This document shows, piece by piece, positions 37,179 through 51,919 of a stretch of 64,000 nt of DNA. The stretch's first letter is position 1, and each line of letters opens with the position of its first letter. The translations under genes were made by a program, and so were the position numbers. The stretch lies in contig NC_083560.1 of NCBI RefSeq assembly GCF_019925205.1, forward strand, positions 152,663,422 to 152,727,421, given 5' to 3'. Origin of the DNA: Metopolophium dirhodum (taxonomy: Eukaryota > Arthropoda > Insecta > Hemiptera > Aphididae). The notes beneath the pieces were generated by a model. That model worked only from the letters and a program-made list of their open reading frames with translations. It was not told the DNA's origin and made no database searches.

Positions 37179-40100
37179 ACTTCAGACAATTGCAAATACA
37201 TTTATCCACTATACATAAACTAGATGATCAGAAAAACCAGAATTTAAAACTCAAAAATGACGTTAATATTAACATTATTCATTGTTGGGTTACATCATTT
37301 CAAATTAAAGAATAAACATAATATGTTGATGAATAAGACTTCAGACAATTGCAAATACATTAGTCATCTATAGATAGATTAGTTGTACGCAAAACTAGAA
37401 TTTAGAAGTCAATAAATACGTTGATATTAACATAATTCATTGTTGGGTTACATCATTTCAAATTAAAAAAAAAAACATAATATGTTGATGAATAAGACTT
37501 CAGACAATTGCAAATACATTTATCCACTATAAATTAACAAGATGTTCAGAAAACTAGAATTTAGAACAAAATTATTACGTTAATATTAACATTTTTCATT
37601 GATGGGGTAAATCATATCAAATAAAAAAAAAACATAATATGTTGATGAATAAGACTTCAGACAATTGCAAATACATTTATCCACGATACATAAACTAGAT
37701 GATCAGAAAAACCAGAATTTAAAACTCAAAAATTACGTTAATATTAACATTTTTCATTGATGGGGTAAATCATATCAAATAAAAAAAACACATAAGTTGT
37801 TGTTAAATAAGACTTCAGGCAATTGCAAATACATTAGTCATCTATAGATAGATTAGTTGTACGCAAAACTAGAATTTAGAAGTCAATAAATACAATGATA
37901 TTAACATTATTCATTGTTGGGTTACATCATTTCAAATTAAAAAAAAAAAACATAATATGTTGATGAATAAGACTTCAGACAATTGCAAAAACATTTATCC
38001 ACTATACATAAACTAGATGATCAGAAAAACCAGAATTTAAAACTCAAAAATGACGTTAATATTAACATTATTCATTGTTGGGTTACATCATTTCAAATTA
38101 AAGAATAAACATAATATGTTGATGAATAAGACTTCAGACAATTGCAAATACATTAGTCATCTATAGATAGATTAGTTGTACGCAAAACTAGAATTTAGAA
38201 GTCAATAAATACGTTGATATTAACATAATTCATTGTTGGGGTACATCATTTCAAATTAAAAAAAAAACATAATATGTTGATGAAGAAGACTTCAGACAAT
38301 TGCAAATACATTTATCCACTATAATTTAACTAGATGTTCAGAAAACTAGAATTTAGAACTCAATTATTACGTTAATATTAACATTTTTCATTGATGGGGT
38401 AAATCATTTCAAATAAAAAAAACACATAAGTTGTTGTTGAATAAGACTTCAGACAATTGCAAATACATTAGTCACCTTTAGTTAGATTAGTTGAACCCAA
38501 AACTAGAATATAGAACACAAAAATTACGTTAATATTATCATTATTCATTGTTGGGTTACATCATTTCAAATTAAAAAAAAAACATAATATGTTGATGAAT
38601 AAGACTTCAGACAATTGCAAATACATTTATCCACTATACATAAACTAGATGATCTGAAAAACCAGAATTTAGAACTCAAAAATTACGTTAATATTAACAT
38701 TATTCATTGTTGGGTTACATCATTTCAAATTAAAGAATAAACATAATATGTTGATGAATAAGACTTCAGACAATTGCAAATACATTAGTCACATATATAT
38801 AGATTAGTTGTATGCAAAACTAGAATTTAGAAGTCAATAAATATGTTGATATTAACATTTTCATTGTTGGGGTACAACATTTCAAATTAAAAAAAAACAT
38901 AATTTGTTGACGAATAAGACTTCAGACAATTGCAAATACATTTATCCACTATAAATTAACTAGATGTTCAGAAAACTAGAATTTAGAACTCAATTATTAC
39001 GTTAATATTAACATTTTTCATTGATGGGGTAAATCATATCAAATAAAAAAAACACATAAGTTGTTGTTAAATAAGACTTAAGGCAATTGCAAATACATTA
39101 GTCACCTTTAGTTAGATTAGTTGAACCCAAAACTAGAATATAGAACTCAAAAATTACGTTAATATTAACATTATTCATTGTTGGGGTACATCATTTCAAA
39201 TTAAAGAATAAACATAATATGTTGATGAATAAGACTTCAGACAATTGCAAATACATTAGTCATCTATAGATAGATTAGTTGTACGCAAAACTAGAATTTA
39301 GAAGTCAATAAATACGTTGATATTAACATAATTCATTGTTGGGTTACATCATTTCAAATTAAAAAAAAAAACATAATATGTTGATGAATAAGACTTCAGA
39401 CAATTGCAAATACATTGGTCACCTATAGATAGATTAGTTGTACGCAAAACTAGAATTTAGAAGTCAATAAATACAATGATATTAATATTATTCATTGTTG
39501 GGTTACATCATTTCGAATTAAAAAAAAAAACATAATATGTTGATGAAGAAGACTTCAGACAATTGCAAATACATTAATCCACTATAAATTAACTAGATGT
39601 TCAGAAAACTAGAATTTAGAACTCAATTATTATGTTAATATTAACATTTTTCATTGATGGGGTGAATCATATCAAATAAAAAAAAAAAACATAAGTTGTT
39701 GTTAAATAAGACTTCAGGCAATTGCAAATACATTAGTCATCTATAGATAGATTAGTTGTACGCAAAACTAGAATTTAGAAGTCAATAAATACAATGATAT
39801 TAACATTATTCATTGTTGGGTTACATCATTTCAAATTAAAAAAAAAAAACATAATATGTTGATGAATAAGACTTCAGACAATTGCAAATACATTTATCCA
39901 CTATACATAAACTAGATGATCAGAAAAACCAGAATTTAAAACTCAAAAATGACGTTAATATTAACATTATTCATTGTTGGGTTACATCATTTCAAATTAA
40001 AGAATAAACATAATATGTTGATGAATAAGACTTCAGACAATTGCAAATACATTAGTCATCTATAGATAGATTAGTTGTACGCAAAACTAGAATTTAGAAG

Positions 40101-43100
40101 TCAATAAATACGTTGATATTAACATAATTCATTGTTGGGGTACATCATTTCAAATTAAAAAAAAAACATAATATGTTGATGAAGAAGACTTCAGACAATT
40201 GCAAATACATTTATCCACTATAATTTAACTAGATGTTCAGAAAACTAGAATTTAGAACTCAATTATTACGTTAATATTAACATTTTTCATTGATGGGGTA
40301 AATCATTTCAAATAAAAAAAACACATAAGTTGTTGTTGAATAAGACGTCAGACAATTGCAAATACATTAGTCACCTTTAGTTAGATTAGTTGAACCCAAA
40401 ACTAGAATATAGAACACAAAAATTACGTTAATATTATCATTATTCATTGTTGGGTTACATCATTTCAAATTAAAAAAAAAAACATAATATGTTGATGAAT
40501 AAGACTTCAGACAATTGCAAATACATTTATCCACTATACATAAACTAGATGATCTGAAAAACCAGAATTTAGAACTCAAAAATTACGTTAATATTAACAT
40601 TATTCATTGTTGGGTTACATCATTTCAAATTAAAGAATAAACATAATATGTTGATGAATAAGACTTCAGACAATTGCAAATACATTAGTCACATATATAT
40701 AGATTAGTTGTATGCAAAACTAGAATTTAGAAGTCAATAAATATGTTGATATTAACATTTTCATTGTTGGGGTACAACATTTCAAATTAAAAAAAAACAT
40801 AATTTGTTGACGAATAAGACTTCAGACAATTGCAAATACATTTATCCACTATAAATTAACTAGATGTTCAGAAAACTAGAATTTAGAACTCAATTATTAC
40901 GTTAATATTAACATTTTTCATTGATGGGGTAAATCATATCAAATAAAAAAAACACATAAGTTGTTGTTAAATAAGACTTAAGGCAATTGCAAATACATTA
41001 GTCACCTTTAGTTAGATTAGTTGAACCCAAAACTAGAATATAGAACTCAAAAATTACGTTAATATTAACATTATTCATTGTTGGGGTACATCATTTCAAA
41101 TTAAAGAATAAACATAATATGTTGATGAATAAGACTTCAGACAATTGCAAATACATTAGTCATCTATAGATAGATTAGTTGTACGCAAAACTAGAATTTA
41201 GAAGTCAATAAATACGTTAATATTAACATAATTCATTGTTGGGTTACATCATTTCAAATTAAAAAAAAAAACATAATATGTTGATGAATAAGACTTCAGA
41301 CAATTGCAAATACATTTATCCACTATAAATTAACAAGATGTTCAGAAAACTAGAATTTAGAACAAAATTATTACGTTAATATTAACATTTTTCATTGATG
41401 GGGTAAATCATATCAAATAAAAAAAAAACATCATATGTTGATGAATAAGACTTCAGACAATTGCAAATACATTTATCCACTATAAATTAACAAGATGTTC
41501 AGAAAACTAGAATTTAGAACAAAATTATTACGTTAATATTAACATTTTTCATTGATGGGGTAAATCATATCAAATAAAAAAAAAACATAATATGTTGATG
41601 AATAAGACTTCAGACAATTGCAAATACATTTATCCACGATACATAAACTAGATGATCAGAAAAACCAGAATTTAAAACTCAAAAATTACGTTAATATTAA
41701 CATTATTCATTGTTGGGTTACATCATTTCAAATTAAAGAATAAACATAATATGTTGATGAATAAGACTTCAGACAATTGCAAATACATTAGTCACCTATA
41801 GATAGATTAGTTGTACGCAAAACTAGAATTTAGAAGTCAATAAATACAATGATATTAATATTATTCATTGTTGGGTTACATCATTTCAAATTAAAAAAAA
41901 AAACATAATATGTTGATGAAGAAGACTTCAGACAATTGCAAATACATTAATCCACTATAAATTAACTAGATGTTCAGAAAACTAGAATTTAGAACTCAAT
42001 TATTATGTTAATATTAACATTTTTCATTGATGGGGTAAATCATATCAAATAAAAAAAACACATAAGTTGTTGTTAAATAAGACTTAAGGCAATTGCAAAT
42101 ACATTAGTCACCTTTAGTTAGATTAGTTGAACCCAAAACTAGAATATAGAACTCAAAAATTACGTTAATATTAACATTATTCATTGTTGGGGTACATCAT
42201 TTCAAATTAAAGAATAAACATAATATGTTGATGAATAAGACTTCAGACAATTGCAAATACATTAGTCATCTATAGATAGATTAGTTGTACGCAAAACTAG
42301 AATTTAGAAGTCAATAAATACGTTAATATTAACATAATTCATTGTTGGGTTACATCATTTCAAATTAAAAAAAAAAACATAATATGTTGATGAATAAGAC
42401 TTCAGACAATTGCAAATACATTTATCCACTATAAATTAACAAGATGTTCAGAAAACTAGAATTTAGAACAAAATTATTACGTTAATATTAACATTTTTCA
42501 TTGATGGGGTAAATCATATCAAATAAAAAAAAAACATCATATGTTGATGAATAAGACTTCAGACAATTGCAAATACATTTATCCACTATAAATTAACAAG
42601 ATGTTCAGAAAACTAGAATTTAGAACAAAATTATTACGTTAATATTAACATTTTTCATTGATGGGGTAAATCATATCAAATAAAAAAAAAACATAATATG
42701 TTGATGAATAAGACTTCAGACAATTGCAAATACATTTATCCACGATACATAAACTAGATGATCAGAAAAACCAGAATTTAAAACTCAAAAATTACGTTAA
42801 TATTAACATTATTCATTGTTGGGTTACATCATTTCAAATTAAAGAATAAACATAATATGTTGATGAATAAGACTTCAGACAATTGCAAATACATTAGTCA
42901 CCTATAGATAGATTAGTTGTACGCAAAACTAGAATTTAGAAGTCAATAAATACAATGATATTAATATTATTCATTGTTGGGTTACATCATTTCAAATTAA
43001 AAAAAAAAACATAATATGTTGATGAAGAAGACTTCAGACAATTGCAAATACATTAATCCACTATAAATTAACTAGATGTTCAGAAAACTAGAATTTAGAA

Positions 43101-44481
43101 CTCAATTATTATGTTAATATTAACATTTTTCATTGATGGGGTAAATCATATCAAATAAAAAAAACACATAAGTTGTTGTTAAATAAGACTTCAGGCAATT
43201 GCAAATACATTAGTCATCTATAGATAGATTAGTTGTACGCAAAACTAGAATTTAGAAGTCAATAAATACAATGATATTAACATTATTCATTGTTGGGTTA
43301 CATCATTTCAAATTAAAAAAAAAAAACATAATATGTTGATGAATAAGACTTCAGACAATTGCAAATACATTTATCCACTATACATAAACTAGATGATCAG
43401 AAAAACCAGAATTTAGAACCCAAAAATTACGTTAATATTAACATTATTCATTGTTGGGTTACATCATTTCAAATTAAAGAATAAACATAATATGTTGATG
43501 AATAAGACTTCAGACAATTGCAAATACATTAGTCACCTATATATAGATTAGTTGTATGAAAAACTAGAATTTAGAAGTCAATAAATACAATGATATTAAC
43601 ATTATTCATTGTTGGGTTACATCATTTCAAATTAAAAAAAAAAAACATAATATGTTGATGAATAAGACTTCAGACAATTGCAAATACATTTATCCACTAT
43701 ACATAAACTAGATGATCAGAAAAACCAGAATTTAAAACTCAAAAATGACGTTAATATTAACATTATTCATTGTTGGGTTACATCATTTCAAATTAAAGAA
43801 TAAACATAATATGTTGATGAATAAGACTTCAGACAATTGCAAATACATTAGTCATCTATAGATAGATTAGTTGTACGCAAAACTAGAATTTAGAAGTCAA
43901 TAAATACGTTGATATTAACATAATTCATTGTTGGGGTACATCATTTCAAATTAAAAAAAAAACATAATATGTTGATGAAGAAGACTTCAGACAATTGCAA
44001 ATACATTTATCCACTATAATTTAACTAGATGTTCAGAAAACTAGAATTTAGAACTCAATTATTACGTTAATATTAACATTTTTCATTGATGGGGTAAATC
44101 ATTTCAAATAAAAAAAACACATAAGTTGTTGTTGAATAAGACGTCAGACAATTGCAAATACATTAGTCACCTTTAGTTAGATTAGTTGAACCCAAAACTA
44201 GAATATAGAACACAAAAATTACGTTAATATTATCATTATTCATTGTTGGGTTACATCATTTCAAATTAAAAAAAAAAACATAATATGTTGATGAATAAGA
44301 CTTCAGACAATTGCAAATACATTTATCCACTATACATAAACTAGATGATCTGAAAAACCAGAATTTAGAACTCAAAAATTACGTTAATATTAACATTATT
44401 CATTGTTGGGTTACATCATTTCAAATTAAAGAATAAACATAATATGTTGATGAATAAGACTTCAGACAATTGCAAATACAT
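37179..44481 (+). repeat. 7.4-kb duplication S, copy 1 (47 monomers)
   Basis: Repeated almost perfectly at 44,615-51,919 with offset 7,437. Anchors are TTGCAAAAACATT (37,984 and 45,421), GACGTCAG (40,344 and 47,781; 44,140 and 51,579), GACTTAAGG (39,075/46,512; 40,975/48,412; 42,081/49,518), ATTGGTCAC and TTTCGAATT (near 39,413 and 39,513). Inside it, a 7-monomer module is itself tandemly doubled. Only a handful of differences between copies were noticed, for example GGGGTGAATC near 39,660. Confidence 0.88.
40975..43186 (+). repeat. Seven-monomer module, tandem pair (1,106 bp each)
   Basis: The module is B (GACTTAAGG), D1 with AATACGTTAATATTAAC, A'', A'', C (CACGATAC), D4, A (ATTAATCCAC). 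It runs 40,975-42,080 and again 42,081 to about 43,186. The joint between two A'' copies carries ACATCATATG. Three TATCC-type monomers in a row (A'', A'', C) break the usual alternation. The D1 here has regained the perfect palindrome (41,216 and 42,322). Confidence 0.85.
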
Positions 44482-44614
44482 TACTCACCTTTAGATAGAT
44501 TAGTTGTACGCAAAACTAGAATTTAGAAGTCAATTAATACGTTGATATTAACATATTCATTGTTGGGGTACATCATTTCAAATTAAAAAAAAAACATAAG
44601 TTGTTGTTGAATAA
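44459..44614 (+). repeat. Singular hybrid monomer at the 7.4-kb junction
   Basis: This 156-bp monomer sits between the two copies of duplication S. It has ACTCACCTTTAGATAG (part B, part D), CAATTAATACGTTG, ACATATTCATTG (bases lost from ACATAATTC) and an A-like tail CATAAGTTGTTGTTGAATAAG. I saw no second copy in the window. It is the best candidate for the exchange site, or for a remnant of older sequence at it. Confidence 0.78.
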
Positions 44615-47600
44615 GACTTCAAACAATTGCAAATACATTTATCCACTATACATAAACTAGATGATCAGAAAAACCAGAATTTAAAACTCAAAAATGACGT
44701 TAATATTAACATTATTCATTGTTGGGTTACATCATTTCAAATTAAAGAATAAACATAATATGTTGATGAATAAGACTTCAGACAATTGCAAATACATTAG
44801 TCATCTATAGATAGATTAGTTGTACGCAAAACTAGAATTTAGAAGTCAATAAATACGTTGATATTAACATAATTCATTGTTGGGTTACATCATTTCAAAT
44901 TAAAAAAAAAAACATAATATGTTGATGAATAAGACTTCAGACAATTGCAAATACATTTATCCATTATAAATTAACAAGATGTTCAGAAAACTAGAATTTA
45001 GAACAAAATTATTACGTTAATATTAACATTTTTCATTGATGGGGTAAATCATATCAAATAAAAAAAAAACATAATATGTTGATGAATAAGACTTCAGACA
45101 ATTGCAAATACATTTATCCACGATACATAAACTAGATGATCAGAAAAACCAGAATTTAAAACTCAAAAATTACGTTAATATTAACATTTTTCATTGATGG
45201 GGTAAATCATATCAAATAAAAAAAACACATAAGTTGTTGTTAAATAAGACTTCAGGCAATTGCAAATACATTAGTCATCTATAGATAGATTAGTTGTACG
45301 CAAAACTAGAATTTAGAAGTCAATAAATACAATGATATTAACATTATTCATTGTTGGGTTACATCATTTCAAATTAAAAAAAAAAAACATAATATGTTGA
45401 TGAATAAGACTTCAGACAATTGCAAAAACATTTATCCACTATACATAAACTAGATGATCAGAAAAACCAGAATTTAAAACTCAAAAATGACGTTAATATT
45501 AACATTATTCATTGTTGGGTTACATCATTTCAAATTAAAGAATAAACATAATATGTTGATGAATAAGACTTCAGACAATTGCAAATACATTAGTCATCTA
45601 TAGATAGATTAGTTGTACGCAAAACTAGAATTTAGAAGTCAATAAATACGTTGATATTAACATAATTCATTGTTGGGGTACATCATTTCAAATTAAAAAA
45701 AAAACATAATATGTTGATGAAGAAGACTTCAGACAATTGCAAATACATTTATCCACTATAATTTAACTAGATGTTCAGAAAACTAGAATTTAGAACTCAA
45801 TTATTACGTTAATATTAACATTTTTCATTGATGGGGTAAATCATTTCAAATAAAAAAAACACATAAGTTGTTGTTGAATAAGACTTCAGACAATTGCAAA
45901 TACATTAGTCACCTTTAGTTAGATTAGTTGAACCCAAAACTAGAATATAGAACACAAAAATTACGTTAATATTATCATTATTCATTGTTGGGTTACATCA
46001 TTTCAAATTAAAAAAAAAACATAATATGTTGATGAATAAGACTTCAGACAATTGCAAATACATTTATCCACTATACATAAACTAGATGATCTGAAAAACC
46101 AGAATTTAGAACTCAAAAATTACGTTAATATTAACATTATTCATTGTTGGGTTACATCATTTCAAATTAAAGAATAAACATAATATGTTGATGAATAAGA
46201 CTTCAGACAATTGCAAATACATTAGTCACATATATATAGATTAGTTGTATGCAAAACTAGAATTTAGAAGTCAATAAATATGTTGATATTAACATTTTCA
46301 TTGTTGGGGTACAACATTTCAAATTAAAAAAAAACATAATTTGTTGACGAATAAGACTTCAGACAATTGCAAATACATTTATCCACTATAAATTAACTAG
46401 ATGTTCAGAAAACTAGAATTTAGAACTCAATTATTACGTTAATATTAACATTTTTCATTGATGGGGTAAATCATATCAAATAAAAAAAACACATAAGTTG
46501 TTGTTAAATAAGACTTAAGGCAATTGCAAATACATTAGTCACCTTTAGTTAGATTAGTTGAACCCAAAACTAGAATATAGAACTCAAAAATTACGTTAAT
46601 ATTAACATTATTCATTGTTGGGGTACATCATTTCAAATTAAAGAATAAACATAATATGTTGATGAATAAGACTTCAGACAATTGCAAATACATTAGTCAT
46701 CTATAGATAGATTAGTTGTACGCAAAACTAGAATTTAGAAGTCAATAAATACGTTGATATTAACATAATTCATTGTTGGGTTACATCATTTCAAATTAAA
46801 AAAAAAAACATAATATGTTGATGAATAAGACTTCAGACAATTGCAAATACATTGGTCACCTATAGATAGATTAGTTGTACGCAAAACTAGAATTTAGAAG
46901 TCAATAAATACAATGATATTAATATTATTCATTGTTGGGTTACATCATTTCGAATTAAAAAAAAAAACATAATATGTTGATGAAGAAGACTTCAGACAAT
47001 TGCAAATACATTAATCCACTATAAATTAACTAGATGTTCAGAAAACTAGAATTTAGAACTCAATTATTATGTTAATATTAACATTTTTCATTGATGGGGT
47101 AAATCATATCAAATAAAAAAAAAAAACATAAGTTGTTGTTAAATAAGACTTCAGGCAATTGCAAATACATTAGTCATCTATAGATAGATTAGTTGTACGC
47201 AAAACTAGAATTTAGAAGTCAATAAATACAATGATATTAACATTATTCATTGTTGGGTTACATCATTTCAAATTAAAAAAAAAAAACATAATATGTTGAT
47301 GAATAAGACTTCAGACAATTGCAAATACATTTATCCACTATACATAAACTAGATGATCAGAAAAACCAGAATTTAAAACTCAAAAATGACGTTAATATTA
47401 ACATTATTCATTGTTGGGTTACATCATTTCAAATTAAAGAATAAACATAATATGTTGATGAATAAGACTTCAGACAATTGCAAATACATTAGTCATCTAT
47501 AGATAGATTAGTTGTACGCAAAACTAGAATTTAGAAGTCAATAAATACGTTGATATTAACATAATTCATTGTTGGGGTACATCATTTCAAATTAAAAAAA

Positions 47601-50600
47601 AAACATAATATGTTGATGAAGAAGACTTCAGACAATTGCAAATACATTTATCCACTATAATTTAACTAGATGTTCAGAAAACTAGAATTTAGAACTCAAT
47701 TATTACGTTAATATTAACATTTTTCATTGATGGGGTAAATCATTTCAAATAAAAAAAACACATAAGTTGTTGTTGAATAAGACGTCAGACAATTGCAAAT
47801 ACATTAGTCACCTTTAGTTAGATTAGTTGAACCCAAAACTAGAATATAGAACACAAAAATTACGTTAATATTATCATTATTCATTGTTGGGTTACATCAT
47901 TTCAAATTAAAAAAAAAAACATAATATGTTGATGAATAAGACTTCAGACAATTGCAAATACATTTATCCACTATACATAAACTAGATGATCTGAAAAACC
48001 AGAATTTAGAACTCAAAAATTACGTTAATATTAACATTATTCATTGTTGGGTTACATCATTTCAAATTAAAGAATAAACATAATATGTTGATGAATAAGA
48101 CTTCAGACAATTGCAAATACATTAGTCACATATATATAGATTAGTTGTATGCAAAACTAGAATTTAGAAGTCAATAAATATGTTGATATTAACATTTTCA
48201 TTGTTGGGGTACAACATTTCAAATTAAAAAAAAACATAATTTGTTGACGAATAAGACTTCAGACAATTGCAAATACATTTATCCACTATAAATTAACTAG
48301 ATGTTCAGAAAACTAGAATTTAGAACTCAATTATTACGTTAATATTAACATTTTTCATTGATGGGGTAAATCATATCAAATAAAAAAAACACATAAGTTG
48401 TTGTTAAATAAGACTTAAGGCAATTGCAAATACATTAGTCACCTTTAGTTAGATTAGTTGAACCCAAAACTAGAATATAGAACTCAAAAATTACGTTAAT
48501 ATTAACATTATTCATTGTTGGGGTACATCATTTCAAATTAAAGAATAAACATAATATGTTGATGAATAAGACTTCAGACAATTGCAAATACATTAGTCAT
48601 CTATAGATAGATTAGTTGTACGCAAAACTAGAATTTAGAAGTCAATAAATACGTTAATATTAACATAATTCATTGTTGGGTTACATCATTTCAAATTAAA
48701 AAAAAAAACATAATATGTTGATGAATAAGACTTCAGACAATTGCAAATACATTTATCCACTATAAATTAACAAGATGTTCAGAAAACTAGAATTTAGAAC
48801 AAAATTATTACGTTAATATTAACATTTTTCATTGATGGGGTAAATCATATCAAATAAAAAAAAAACATCATATGTTGATGAATAAGACTTCAGACAATTG
48901 CAAATACATTTATCCACTATAAATTAACAAGATGTTCAGAAAACTAGAATTTAGAACAAAATTATTACGTTAATATTAACATTTTTCATTGATGGGGTAA
49001 ATCATATCAAATAAAAAAAAAACATAATATGTTGATGAATAAGACTTCAGACAATTGCAAATACATTTATCCACGATACATAAACTAGATGATCAGAAAA
49101 ACCAGAATTTAAAACTCAAAAATTACGTTAATATTAACATTATTCATTGTTGGGTTACATCATTTCAAATTAAAGAATAAACATAATATGTTGATGAATA
49201 AGACTTCAGACAATTGCAAATACATTAGTCACCTATAGATAGATTAGTTGTACGCAAAACTAGAATTTAGAAGTCAATAAATACAATGATATTAATATTA
49301 TTCATTGTTGGGTTACATCATTTCAAATTAAAAAAAAAAACATAATATGTTGATGAAGAAGACTTCAGACAATTGCAAATACATTAATCCACTATAAATT
49401 AACTAGATGTTCAGAAAACTAGAATTTAGAACTCAATTATTATGTTAATATTAACATTTTTCATTGATGGGGTAAATCATATCAAATAAAAAAAACACAT
49501 AAGTTGTTGTTAAATAAGACTTAAGGCAATTGCAAATACATTAGTCACCTTTAGTTAGATTAGTTGAACCCAAAACTAGAATATAGAACTCAAAAATTAC
49601 GTTAATATTAACATTATTCATTGTTGGGGTACATCATTTCAAATTAAAGAATAAACATAATATGTTGATGAATAAGACTTCAGACAATTGCAAATACATT
49701 AGTCATCTATAGATAGATTAGTTGTACGCAAAACTAGAATTTAGAAGTCAATAAATACGTTAATATTAACATAATTCATTGTTGGGTTACATCATTTCAA
49801 ATTAAAAAAAAAAAACATAATATGTTGATGAATAAGACTTCAGACAATTGCAAATACATTTATCCACTATAAATTAACAAGATGTTCAGAAAACTAGAAT
49901 TTAGAACAAAATTATTACGTTAATATTAACATTTTTCATTGATGGGGTAAATCATATCAAATAAAAAAAAAACATCATATGTTGATGAATAAGACTTCAG
50001 ACAATTGCAAATACATTTATCCACTATAAATTAACAAGATGTTCAGAAAACTAGAATTTAGAACAAAATTATTACGTTATTATTAACATTTTTCATTGAT
50101 GGGGTAAATCATATCAAATAAAAAAAAAACATAATATGTTGATGAATAAGACTTCAGACAATTGCAAATACATTTATCCACGATACATAAACTAGATGAT
50201 CAGAAAAACCAGAATTTAAAACTCAAAAATTACGTTAATATTAACATTATTCATTGTTGGGTTACATCATTTCAAATTAAAGAATAAACATAATATGTTG
50301 ATGAATAAGACTTCAGACAATTGCAAATACATTAGTCACCTATAGATAGATTAGTTGTACGCAAAACTAGAATTTAGAAGTCAATAAATACAATGATATT
50401 AATATTATTCATTGTTGGGTTACATCATTTCAAATTAAAAAAAAAAACATAATATGTTGATGAAGAAGACTTCAGACAATTGCAAATACATTAATCCACT
50501 ATAAATTAACTAGATGTTCAGAAAACTAGAATTTAGAACTCAATTATTATGTTAATATTAACATTTTTCATTGATGGGGTAAATCATATCAAATAAAAAA

Positions 50601-51919
50601 AACACATAAGTTGTTGTTAAATAAGACTTCAGGCAATTGCAAATACATTAGTCATCTATAGATAGATTAGTTGTACGCAAAACTAGAATTTAGAAGTCAA
50701 TAAATACAATGATATTAACATTATTCATTGTTGGGTTACATCATTTCAAATTAAAAAAAAAAAAACATAATATGTTGATGAATAAGACTTCAGACAATTG
50801 CAAATACATTTATCCACTATACATAAACTAGATGATCAGAAAAACCAGAATTTAGAACCCAAAAATTACGTTAATATTAACATTATTCATTGTTGGGTTA
50901 CATCATTTCAAATTAAAGAATAAACATAATATGTTGATGAATAAGACTTCAGACAATTGCAAATACATTAGTCACCTATATATAGATTAGTTGTATGAAA
51001 AACTAGAATTTAGAAGTCAATAAATACAATGATATTAACATTATTCATTGTTGGGTTACATCATTTCAAATTAAAAAAAAAAAACATAATATGTTGATGA
51101 ATAAGACTTCAGACAATTGCAAATACATTTATCCACTATACATAAACTAGATGATCAGAAAAACCAGAATTTAAAACTCAAAAATGACGTTAATATTAAC
51201 ATTATTCATTGTTGGGTTACATCATTTCAAATTAAAGAATAAACATAATATGTTGATGAATAAGACTTCAGACAATTGCAAATACATTAGTCATCTATAG
51301 ATAGATTAGTTGTACGCAAAACTAGAATTTAGAAGTCAATAAATACGTTGATATTAACATAATTCATTGTTGGGGTACATCATTTCAAATTAAAAAAAAA
51401 ACATAATATGTTGATGAAGAAGACTTCAGACAATTGCAAATACATTTATCCACTATAATTTAACTAGATGTTCAGAAAACTAGAATTTAGAACTCAATTA
51501 TTACGTTAATATTAACATTTTTCATTGATGGGGTAAATCATTTCAAATAAAAAAAACACATAAGTTGTTGTTGAATAAGACGTCAGACAATTGCAAATAC
51601 ATTAGTCACCTTTAGTTAGATTAGTTGAACCCAAAACTAGAATATAGAACACAAAAATTACGTTAATATTATCATTATTCATTGTTGGGTTACATCATTT
51701 CAAATTAAAAAAAAAAACATAATATGTTGATGAATAAGACTTCAGACAATTGCAAATACATTTATCCACTATACATAAACTAGATGATCTGAAAAACCAG
51801 AATTTAGAACTCAAAAATTACGTTAATATTAACATTATTCATTGTTGGGTTACATCATTTCAAATTAAAGAATAAACATAATATGTTGATGAATAAGACT
51901 TCAGACAATTGCAAATACA
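44615..51919 (+). repeat. 7.4-kb duplication S, copy 2
   Basis: Mirrors 37,179-44,481 monomer for monomer. Differences noticed by eye are CCATTATAAATTAAC near 44,963, ACGTTATTATTAAC near 50,075 and the absence of GGTGAATC. It contains a second pair of the seven-monomer module at 48,412-49,517 and 49,518 to about 50,623. After 51,919 the order continues with D3 instead of the hybrid monomer. Confidence 0.88.

Noticed and set aside
37179..51919. Retrotransposon or segmental gene duplication as the cause of the 7.4-kb repeat
   Set aside because: The duplicated content is only satellite monomers in phase, with no terminal repeats or coding sequence, so unequal exchange within the array is the simpler explanation.
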